From Luminiphilus sp. (GTDB lineage: Bacteria > Pseudomonadota > Gammaproteobacteria > Pseudomonadales > Halieaceae): 8,853 nt of DNA. Under the pieces are notes generated by a model that saw nothing but the letters and a program-made list of their open reading frames with translations, did no database searches and was not told the origin of the DNA. Both the position numbers and the translations under genes were made by a program. Numbering within the stretch: position 1 is the stretch's first letter; every line of letters begins with the position of its first letter. Location of the stretch: positions 1-8,853 of the forward strand of contig JAKMEU010000065.1 of NCBI GenBank assembly GCA_022425845.1. The letters are read 5' to 3'. Shown here one piece after another: positions 1-6,345 of this stretch.

Positions 1-15
1 ATGATGAGTTGGGTG

Positions 16-56
16 AAAAACCAGCAGGCCACGCTCCTGAAGGCGGGTGACCTGCT
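16..56 (-). terminator. Intrinsic terminator of the DUF1254/DUF1214 gene
   Basis: Read on the minus strand, an arm starting AGCAGGTCAC pairs with GTGGCCTGCT. This gives six perfect base pairs, one U-G wobble and three more pairs. A two-base bulge and a GC/GC pair then close an eight-base loop. Two bases after the stem comes a run of five T, plus-strand A at 16-20. The hairpin begins about 28 bases after the stop codon at 84-86, where a terminator for this gene should be. The same dyad on the plus strand has no T-run and a C-A mismatch, so it is oriented to the minus strand. Confidence 0.75.
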
Positions 57-83
57 TGTTCACTTAGTCTGTATTGCTCAGGC

Positions 84-1160
84 CTACTGCTTTTTGATGA
101 AGGGCACCAGGCGATACCCCTCATCACGCACGCGCTCTGAGGGCCGGTAGTGGCGGACAATCACATTGAACACGCCGGAGTCATTCACAATGGGCAGGTT
201 ATTGACACCGGATTCACCACAGCCAAAGTTTACCGTGAAGGTCCCATCGCTATTGGGCGTGGCGGTATCTGAGCTCATGTTGGCCAGGTCGTCAAACATG
301 AAGCCTTTTTCGTTGTAGACGGTAAAAGACCAGAAAGCCCCGTTGCGTGGGTCTTCGAAGGTGGCTTCGTAACACCCCTCAGCGGGATATTGGGGAGACA
401 GTTCATAAATGTTGTCTTTCAGCTGCGCGCCTCCCCAGCCCAGTGCCGCACCCATCATGTGCTTGTACTCGCTGTACATACCCCGCGATTCATCGGTGGG
501 CGCCGTAAACATACCGAAATTGGCGTCATTACCCTCCGCTTTGAGCATGGCGGGAGTTTTGGAGCGGAGAAGGTTTTCCGCCGCCTCGAAAGAGTCTTTG
601 TTGACGGTCTCGGTGGTAAACGGCTCGCTGCTGGCCGCGGTGATCGTCATACCGTCTTGAATTCGGTTGGCTTCAGCCATTGACAGGGTGCTGTCCAGAC
701 GAATAACCAGATAAAGGTGAGTGCCCGTGTGTGTTGCCAGCGGGAATGTGCCGCTGCCATAGGACATGGGCTGTATGCGGTGATCCTCTGTCACCGGTTG
801 TACCGATACGTAGGCACCCTCGGGTACCGCGGGAATGGTGATGCTGGCGCCAGCCGATACATCGACTGAGGCGAAGCTGTAGTAGCTATCCCGGTTCATT
901 CGCACCACGGGCTGGTCATCCGTGGGCGTGAGCTGTCGGTTATGCGCCACCGTGTTTACCGGTGTTTTTTCCTGCAGCAGCAGAAGCTGTCGAGAGGTTT
1001 CGACGGTTGGATACATTTCGGGAGTGACCGTTGTGCCCTCTGGAGCAAAAAAAGAGTCGATGGATGTTGCCATTTCCCCAGCGGCGGCTGGTAAGTTGAA
1101 AAGCAGTCCCAGTAGCGGTGCTATGAGCGCTGAGGTGGAAGTTTTTATGGCGGCTCGCAT
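84..1160 (-). CDS. Secreted DUF1254/DUF1214 domain protein
   Basis: A 358-residue protein of the DUF1254 plus DUF1214 family, whose biochemical role is unknown. Residues 1-28 look like a Sec signal peptide: basic start MRAAIK, a hydrophobic stretch around 11-25, and a likely cleavage site after AAA at 25-27, so it should be periplasmic. The DUF1254 signature is at about 88-101 (MNRDSYYSFASVDV). The DUF1214 part lies around 265-345, with FWSFTVYNEKGF at 276-287 and a final block VFNVIVRHYRPSE at 330-342. From memory many family members exceed 420 residues, so this is a compact form with a shortened N-terminal domain; both ends look intact. The gene stands alone, divergent from the SDR gene, and has its own terminator. 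Its start has only a weak GAG-type ribosome site. The family is secure; any function would be a guess. Confidence 0.9.
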   Translation of the reverse strand: MRAAIKTSTSALIAPLLGLLFNLPAAAGEMATSIDSFFAPEGTTVTPEMYPTVETSRQLLLLQEKTPVNTVAHNRQLTPTDDQPVVRMNRDSYYSFASVDVSAGASITIPAVPEGAYVSVQPVTEDHRIQPMSYGSGTFPLATHTGTHLYLVIRLDSTLSMAEANRIQDGMTITAASSEPFTTETVNKDSFEAAENLLRSKTPAMLKAEGNDANFGMFTAPTDESRGMYSEYKHMMGAALGWGGAQLKDNIYELSPQYPAEGCYEATFEDPRNGAFWSFTVYNEKGFMFDDLANMSSDTATPNSDGTFTVNFGCGESGVNNLPIVNDSGVFNVIVRHYRPSERVRDEGYRLVPFIKKQ

Positions 1161-1358
1161 GGCGTTTTTCTCACGATTAAAGGGTCGCAGAGCATCGCAG
1201 ATAGCGGGTTATATTCCAACTCGTTTGCTTAGAACGTCGGCATATGATCGGTAAGCCACGACAGTTGGCGTGACAGTTGATATCGTGGCGCCAGCGTTGC
1301 GCATCGCCGTATTGCGGTTGGAAATGCGCTGTTCAGGTTACGGCGGCAGGAGGAGAGG
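1161..1358. promoter_or_regulatory. Divergent intergenic region with operator-like repeats
   Basis: This 198-bp gap separates the minus-strand DUF1254/1214 gene from the plus-strand SDR gene, so it should hold promoters for both. At 1260-1267 and 1272-1279 there is a perfect 8-base direct repeat GACAGTTG, 12 bp start to start. It is flanked by a 7-bp inverted repeat, GCCACGA at 1255-1261 and TCGTGGC at 1283-1289. That arrangement would suit a regulator binding site, but I cannot assign it to a known regulator. On the minus strand TATAAC, about 60 bp before the DUF start, is a possible -10 box with a poor -35. No convincing sigma-70 pair was found for the SDR gene. A strong ribosome site, AGGAGG at 1348-1353, sits five bases before the SDR start. 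Confidence 0.4.
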
Positions 1359-2117
1359 ATGCAGTTGGAAAATAAAGTGGCGGTGGTCACAGGCGCCGCC
1401 AGGGGCCTGGGCCGCGCCTACGCTGAGGCAATGGCCTCAGAGGGTGCCTCCGTACTTGCCTGTGATCTCAATAGTTGCGGCGAGACCGTTGCGGCCATCC
1501 GCGAGGCAGGCGGTTCAGCTGAGGCGGGTATCGTTGACATCACCAATTTTGACAGCTGCAAGGCGATGGCAGACCAGGTCAGGCACGCCTTCGGCCGTAT
1601 CGACATCCTGGTCAACAATGCGGCACTTTATGGTGGCCTGAAAGGCGCACGATTCGAGTTGTTGGAGGAGGATCAGTGGGATTCGGTCATGTCGGTCAAC
1701 ATCAAAGGCGTGTGGAATGTGTGCCGGGCACTGGTGCAGCCCCTGCGTGACTCGGGTGGCGGCTCCATCATTAATATTGCTTCGCTGGCTGCCGTGTATG
1801 GTCTGCCTTACGGTCTTGATTATGTGGCATCCAAGGCGGCAGTGATTGGTATGACCCGGGGTATGGCCCGCGAGCTCGGACGGGACGCTATTAGGGTCAA
1901 TGCCGTGGCGCCTTCTGCGGTTATGACGGAGGGCACGGAGGAGTTTTTCGGTGACAAGTTCGAAAAGGCCAGGCAGGTCATTGCTGCTGGACAGATCATT
2001 CCGCGAAATTTAGAGACCACTGACCTTACAGGCACGGTCGTTTACCTCGCTTCAGATGCCAGCGCCATGATCACGGGGCAGACCCACATGGTCGATGGCG
2101 GATCCTGGTTTTTATAG
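1359..2117 (+). CDS. SDR family NAD(P)-dependent oxidoreductase
   Basis: A 252-residue classical short-chain dehydrogenase/reductase, of usual length and cytoplasmic. The cofactor motif TGAARGLG is at 11-18. Asp36 closes the second beta strand, the position that in this family usually favours NAD(H) over NADP(H). NNA is at 86-88, and the catalytic tetrad is complete: Asn114, Ser142, Tyr155 and Lys159 (YVASK). The C-terminal block DLTGTVVYLASDAS and ITGQTHMVDGG is typical of the SDR fold. Such enzymes interconvert a secondary alcohol and a ketone; the residues do not reveal the substrate. The ATG at 1359 is chosen because AGGAGG lies five bases upstream. The stop is two bases before the acyl-CoA dehydrogenase start, so the two are almost certainly cotranscribed, which suggests a hydroxyacyl-CoA or related lipid alcohol as substrate. 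Confidence 0.95.
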   Translation: MQLENKVAVVTGAARGLGRAYAEAMASEGASVLACDLNSCGETVAAIREAGGSAEAGIVDITNFDSCKAMADQVRHAFGRIDILVNNAALYGGLKGARFELLEEDQWDSVMSVNIKGVWNVCRALVQPLRDSGGGSIINIASLAAVYGLPYGLDYVASKAAVIGMTRGMARELGRDAIRVNAVAPSAVMTEGTEEFFGDKFEKARQVIAAGQIIPRNLETTDLTGTVVYLASDASAMITGQTHMVDGGSWFL

Positions 2118-2119
2118 CG

Positions 2120-3277
2120 ATGTCGGATCAGGCGGGGTATGGCGATATTCGCGCGGGGGTCCAGCGGCTCTGTGAGCAATTTCCCGGTGTCTATTGGCGC
2201 GAAAAGGATGAGCAGCGCAGTTATCCGGTTGAGTTTGTCGATGCCTTAACCGAGGCAGGCTATCTGTCAGCGTTGATACCCGAGGAGTATGGGGGCGCCG
2301 GCCTGCCATTGGGCGCCGCCTGCGCGATTCTGGAGGAAATTCACCGTAGCGGCTGCAACGGCGGTGCCTGCCACGCCCAGATGTACACCATGGGCACATT
2401 GCTTCGTCATGGTAGCGAGGCCCAGAAAGCGCGTTACTTGCCTGATATTGCTTCGGGCGCATTGCGACTCCAGGCTTTTGGCGTCACCGAGCCCAATAGC
2501 GGCACAGACACCACCCGCATAGGCACCCGTGCTGTTCGCGATGGCGATGACTATATCGTCAATGGTCAGAAAATATGGATCTCAAGGGCCGAGCACTCTG
2601 ACCTCATGATCCTGCTGGCCCGCACGTCAGAGCGCGATGCGTCTGAAAAACCAACCGATGGTATGTCGGTGTTCCTTGTCGACATGCGCACTGCCGTAGG
2701 CAACGGGCTCACCATCAAGCCCATCAAGACCATGATGAACCACGGCGCCACCGAATTATTTTTTGACGACTTACGCGTGCCTGCGGCCAATCGAATCGGC
2801 GAGGAGGGCATGGGGTTTCGGTACATTCTTGATGGAATGAATGCAGAACGCATTCTTATCGCTGCAGAGTGTATTGGAGACGCACGTTATTTTGTGACCT
2901 CGGCGGCAGGCTACGCAACCGGGCGCGAGGTGTTTGGGAGTGCTATTGGCCGCAATCAGGGTGTTCAATTTCCGATAGCCAGGGCTCACATCCAGACCGA
3001 GGCCGCGGCCGGCATGGTTTGGCGCGCTGTTGATCTTTTTGAATCTGGCGCAGCCTGTGGTGCCGAGGCCAACATGGCTAAGTTGCTGGCATCGGAGGCG
3101 TCCTGGGCCGCCGGCGATACCTGCATCCAGACCCATGGGGGCTTTGGATTTGCAGTGGATTACGACATCGAACGGAAGTTCAGGGAAACCCGCCTTTATC
3201 AGGTCGCGCCGATTTCCACGAATCTCATATTGTCCCATGTGGCGACCCACGAGTTGGGCATGCCCAAGTCGTTCTAG
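2120..3277 (+). CDS. Acyl-CoA dehydrogenase family protein
   Basis: A 385-residue FAD-dependent acyl-CoA dehydrogenase of normal length, expected to form an alpha,beta double bond in an acyl-CoA and pass electrons to an electron-transfer flavoprotein. The helical N-terminal domain spans about 1-115. The flavin-contact segment AFGVTEPNSGTDT is at 119-131, with the beta domain to about 225. The C-terminal helical domain has REVFGSAIGRNQGVQFPIA and then HGGFGFAVDYDIERKFRETR. The usual YEGT motif, which carries the catalytic Glu of medium- and short-chain enzymes, is replaced by VAPIST with Pro364 at the Glu position. Glu243 in NAERIL sits where isovaleryl-CoA and long-chain acyl-CoA dehydrogenases keep their catalytic Glu, so it is the likely base. 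The start is two bases after the SDR stop and has no clear ribosome site, which fits translational coupling. Substrate unknown. Confidence 0.93.
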   Translation: MSDQAGYGDIRAGVQRLCEQFPGVYWREKDEQRSYPVEFVDALTEAGYLSALIPEEYGGAGLPLGAACAILEEIHRSGCNGGACHAQMYTMGTLLRHGSEAQKARYLPDIASGALRLQAFGVTEPNSGTDTTRIGTRAVRDGDDYIVNGQKIWISRAEHSDLMILLARTSERDASEKPTDGMSVFLVDMRTAVGNGLTIKPIKTMMNHGATELFFDDLRVPAANRIGEEGMGFRYILDGMNAERILIAAECIGDARYFVTSAAGYATGREVFGSAIGRNQGVQFPIARAHIQTEAAAGMVWRAVDLFESGAACGAEANMAKLLASEASWAAGDTCIQTHGGFGFAVDYDIERKFRETRLYQVAPISTNLILSHVATHELGMPKSF

Positions 3278-3360
3278 CGCCCCGGATTGACTGCTCTAGC
3301 GCACGTCAGCAGGGGTCAGGCCCGCGCGTCGTCTGTTTAAGTGTCGCGCAGCGCCATCGG

Positions 3361-3397
3361 TTGTTGTTAACTGCAGCCAATAAATAAAAAATTACCG
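3361..3397 (+). promoter_or_regulatory. Possible promoter giving a very short sulfatase leader
   Basis: The gap between the acyl-CoA dehydrogenase and sulfatase genes ends in an AT-rich stretch. TTGTTG at 3361-3366 is followed after 17 bases by ATAAAA at 3384-3389, a loose match to a sigma-70 promoter. Initiation from it would fall almost on the ATG at 3398. No Shine-Dalgarno sequence precedes 3398, or the alternative in-frame ATGs at 3413 and 3431, which fits a short-leader or leaderless transcript. No strong terminator is visible at 3278-3360, so read-through from the upstream pair is also possible. Confidence 0.25.
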
Positions 3398-4954
3398 ATG
3401 GACTGTAAAAAAATGATAACGCTGCGATCGATGCAATGCCTGGGCGCGCTTGCCCTCCTGTTATTTGGCTACGCCGCTCAGGGGGCCACCGAGAAACCCA
3501 ACATACTGGTGATCTGGGGCGACGATATTGGGGTGTATAACATCAGCGCGTACCACCGCGGACTCATTGGTGGCAGTACGCCCAACATCGACCGGATCGC
3601 CGCAGAGGGCGCGCTGTTTACTGACGCCTACGGTGAACAGAGTTGTACCGCTGCGCGCTCTGCGTTTATCACCGGCCAGCATCCGTTTCGAACCGGCCTG
3701 CTCAAGGTGGGTATGCCCGGGGCTGCGATCGGCATCAGTGCGAAAGATCCCACGATCGCTGAGCTTTTGAAACCCCACGGATATATGACGGGACAATTCG
3801 GCAAGAATCATCTGGGCGACAAGGATGAATATCTCCCCACTGCCCACGGTTTTGATGAGTTTTTTGGCAACCTCTACCACATGAATGCCGAGGAGGAGCC
3901 TGAGACATACTTCTATCCTAAAGATCCGGAATTCCGTGCGCGCTATGGCCCACGGGGCGTGATTCGCTCTTCGGCAGACGGCAAAATCGAGGACACTGGT
4001 GCACTCAGTCGTAAACGAATGGAGACGATCGACCAGGAATTCACCGATGCTGCCGTGGACTTCATGCGGGATGCTCACGCACGGGAGAAGCCATTTTTTC
4101 TCTGGTACAACTCCACGCGGATGCACGTATGGACACGCCTCAACAACGAATGGGATGGCAGCACCGGGTACGGTCTCTACGCGGACGGTATGGCGGAACA
4201 CGATCACTGGGTGGGGAAACTGCTGGATACTCTGGACGAGCTTGAAATTGCCGATAACACCATCGTTATCTATTCCACCGACAATGGTTCGCAAACCTTT
4301 ACCTACCCCGACGGTGGCATTGAGCCCTTCCGTGGTGCCAAGGGTTCAACCTGGGAAGGGGGCTTCCGTGTGCCCCTGCTTGTGCGATGGCCAGGAACGG
4401 TGCAGCCGGGTCGTGTGATTAATGATGTCTTTCACCATCTCGATTGGTTGCCCACACTGATGACTGCAGTGGGGGAGCCCGATATGGTGAGTCGACTGCG
4501 GGAGGGGCACAGTGTCGGCGGCACGAACTACAAGGTGCATATCGACGGGGTCGATCAAACGGCCCTGCTGCAGGGGAGCGGACCCGGTCAGCGCAGCACG
4601 GTGTTTTATTTCGATGACAATGGCAACCTGAATGCCGTGCGTTGGAATGACTGGAAGATCCACTTTGCCACCCCGGATTCCTGGGGCGCCGATGAGGCAC
4701 GCAACGTCTATACCTTTCCGCGACCGGTCCATCTTCGCTCGGATCCGTTTGAGGAATCACTGGACTTCGACGGTTATGGACGGTTTATGGCCGATCAAAT
4801 CTGGCTGTTCGTGCCCATGCAGCAGGTAGTGGGTGGTTTCCTGCAAACCTTTCGCGAATTTCCGCCTCGTCAGCCAACAGCAAGCTTCACCATCGACAAG
4901 GCTATCCAGCGAATGAGTCGAGCCCTGGAACAGCGTCCCGCGCCGCCGGGGTAG
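3398..4954 (+). CDS. Exported type I (formylglycine) arylsulfatase
   Basis: A 518-residue alkaline-phosphatase-fold sulfatase that hydrolyses sulfate esters, probably in the periplasm. A signal peptide spans about 1-30, with hydrophobic core LGALALLLFGY and cleavage near AAQGA. Active-site residues are recognisable: Asp42 and Asp43 (metal), Cys83 and Arg87 in the signature CTAARSAFITG, Lys136 and His138 in GKNHLGD, His243, Asp295-Asn296 in STDNGS and Lys315 in GAKGSTWEGG. Cys83 must be converted to formylglycine by a maturation enzyme not encoded here. The signature is C-x-A-x-R rather than C-x-P-x-R; from memory, Ala at the third position is usual in this arylsulfatase subfamily. The C-terminal FPPRQPTASF block also fits it. 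Start choice is uncertain because 3398, 3413 and 3431 all lack a ribosome site; 3398 gives a signal peptide with a normal basic start. Natural substrate unknown. Confidence 0.93.
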   Translation: MDCKKMITLRSMQCLGALALLLFGYAAQGATEKPNILVIWGDDIGVYNISAYHRGLIGGSTPNIDRIAAEGALFTDAYGEQSCTAARSAFITGQHPFRTGLLKVGMPGAAIGISAKDPTIAELLKPHGYMTGQFGKNHLGDKDEYLPTAHGFDEFFGNLYHMNAEEEPETYFYPKDPEFRARYGPRGVIRSSADGKIEDTGALSRKRMETIDQEFTDAAVDFMRDAHAREKPFFLWYNSTRMHVWTRLNNEWDGSTGYGLYADGMAEHDHWVGKLLDTLDELEIADNTIVIYSTDNGSQTFTYPDGGIEPFRGAKGSTWEGGFRVPLLVRWPGTVQPGRVINDVFHHLDWLPTLMTAVGEPDMVSRLREGHSVGGTNYKVHIDGVDQTALLQGSGPGQRSTVFYFDDNGNLNAVRWNDWKIHFATPDSWGADEARNVYTFPRPVHLRSDPFEESLDFDGYGRFMADQIWLFVPMQQVVGGFLQTFREFPPRQPTASFTIDKAIQRMSRALEQRPAPPG

Positions 4955-5090
4955 CGACAGACGGTCACAAGGTAACCGCACCCATGGCTGTCGTCCCCAA
5001 GTCTGTGCTAAACAGGAGGTGAGTGGGGCACCGTTCAAGCGTAGGCGTTCGGTACCCCATGCCACGGATGTTTGAACGAGGAGGCTTTTC
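4955..5090 (+). promoter_or_regulatory. Leader region before the serine hydrolase gene
   Basis: This 136-bp gap has no obvious terminator but several ordered elements. At 4962-4978 CGGTCAC-AAG-GTAACCG is a 17-bp dyad with one mismatch, of operator type. At 5014-5022 AGGAGGTGA is a perfect nine-base match to the 3' end of 16S rRNA, yet it is not placed for the hydrolase start. A GTG only three bases after its core opens a 24-codon frame (5023-5097) that overlaps the hydrolase start; ATGs at 5059 and 5068 lie in the same frame. CGTTCAA at 5032-5038 and TTGAACG at 5072-5078 form an inverted repeat whose right arm abuts the real ribosome site GAGGAGG at 5078-5084. Whether any of this regulates is inference. 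Confidence 0.35.
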
Positions 5091-6311
5091 ATGGTGACCC
5101 GGTCGTTACAGTCGGGATTGTTGACGATACTGGGCGCGCTGCTGCTGCATTCCCAGTGGGTTTGTGCCCAGAGTCCCGCCGCCCCGGCGGCAGGCCCTGA
5201 AGCCAGCCACTGGCAGAGTGTGGCCCCCGGCGATGTGGGCCTGCTCACCTCTCATCTGGACGCCATTGACAGCGACATCAGCAACGGTCGCTACGGGTTT
5301 GTCGATTCGCTCATGGTCATCCGTGGCGGCAAGATCGCCTACGAGCGTTACTACCCGCACGATTACAGCGCGATCTACGCCGTGGAGGCCCGGACCCCGG
5401 GACCCCTGGTGGTCACCAGCCCCAGCGGCCCCTACAACTACTTCAATGCCTTCTGGCATCCCTACTACAAGGATACCGATTTGCATTCCATGCAATCGGT
5501 CACTAAATCCATTGTCTCTGCTGTGATCGGTATCGCCATTGAGCGGGGTGACTTTCCTGACCTGGATACCCCGGTGCTGTCCTTCTTCGAAAAGGGAACG
5601 GTGGCCGCGGTGGATGCGCAAAAGCGCAGCATGACCCTGCGGGACCTGCTGACCATGTCAGCGGGGTGGCAGTGGGATGAAGATGTGCCCTATTCAGACC
5701 CCAGTAATACCTTCGCGGTGATGGCGAAATCCCGGGACTGGGTGCAGTACACCCTGGACCAGCCCATGGTCAGGGCACCGGGTACGGCGTTCAAATACAA
5801 CAGCGGCGCCACCCTGGTGCTGGGCCAGATCTTCCTGCAGGCTACCGGTATCGACATTGAGGAGTACACGGTCCGCCACCTGTTCGAGCCGCTGGGCATC
5901 GAACGCTATGAGTGGAAGCGGACACCCCTCGGGCTCGCGGACACCCAGGAGGGTCTGTTTCTATCGACCCGGGACCTGGCGAAGATAGCCTGGTTGTTCC
6001 GGGAAGAGGGCGTTTGGCAGGGTCGTCCGGTGGTGCCGGCGCCCTGGGTGCGGGCGTCCCTGGCACCAAGCTTCGAGGTCAACGCCGATGGCAGTGAGGG
6101 CTATGGATACAAGTGGTGGTCACAGGCCTACAGCCATAACGGTGAGGATTATGTCGCCTACCTGGGCAAAGGTTTCGGCGGCCAGCGCCCGATTATCCTG
6201 CCCGAGTTCGACATGGTGATTGTCCTCACCGGCTGGAACATCCTTCCCGACCGGCCCTTTTTCACCGCGTCCGAGGCGATTGCCCGGGTGCTGGCTGCGG
6301 TAGCACCCTAG
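5091..6311 (+). CDS. Exported serine hydrolase, class C beta-lactamase fold
   Basis: A 406-residue member of the beta-lactamase-related serine hydrolase family (COG1680-like), which contains esterases, amidases and D-amino peptidases as well as true beta-lactamases. A signal peptide covers about 1-26, with hydrophobic LLTILGALLL and likely cleavage near VCA-QS, so it acts in the periplasm. The nucleophile motif is S136-V-T-K139 inside SMQSVTKSIVSAVIGIA. The second motif Y236-N-S-G is in FKYNSGATLVLG. Near the end, GKGFGGQ at 359-365 takes the place of the K-T-G motif, as in esterase-type members, so a carboxylesterase or amidase is more likely than antibiotic resistance. The ATG at 5091 is preceded by GAGGAGG at 5078-5084, and an in-frame stop at 5073-5075 excludes longer starts. 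It lies 136 bp after the sulfatase and 34 bp before the GST-like gene. Substrate unknown. Confidence 0.93.
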   Translation: MVTRSLQSGLLTILGALLLHSQWVCAQSPAAPAAGPEASHWQSVAPGDVGLLTSHLDAIDSDISNGRYGFVDSLMVIRGGKIAYERYYPHDYSAIYAVEARTPGPLVVTSPSGPYNYFNAFWHPYYKDTDLHSMQSVTKSIVSAVIGIAIERGDFPDLDTPVLSFFEKGTVAAVDAQKRSMTLRDLLTMSAGWQWDEDVPYSDPSNTFAVMAKSRDWVQYTLDQPMVRAPGTAFKYNSGATLVLGQIFLQATGIDIEEYTVRHLFEPLGIERYEWKRTPLGLADTQEGLFLSTRDLAKIAWLFREEGVWQGRPVVPAPWVRASLAPSFEVNADGSEGYGYKWWSQAYSHNGEDYVAYLGKGFGGQRPIILPEFDMVIVLTGWNILPDRPFFTASEAIARVLAAVAP

Positions 6312-6345
6312 TTGATTGCGGTGCTGTGTTGAGGGGTGGCCAATA

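Noticed and set aside
1..150. Plus-strand 49-codon frame starting at the first base
   Set aside because: It overlaps the minus-strand terminator and the end of the DUF1254/1214 gene, has no visible ribosome site and no recognisable content.
3461..4294. Minus-strand open frame of 277 codons inside the sulfatase gene
   Set aside because: It is fully antisense to a gene with all sulfatase active-site residues and has no motifs of its own.
5091..6311. Antibiotic beta-lactamase
   Set aside because: The SxxK and YxN-type motifs fit the fold, but the K-T-G motif is replaced by GKGFGGQ and the context is catabolic, so an esterase or amidase is more likely.
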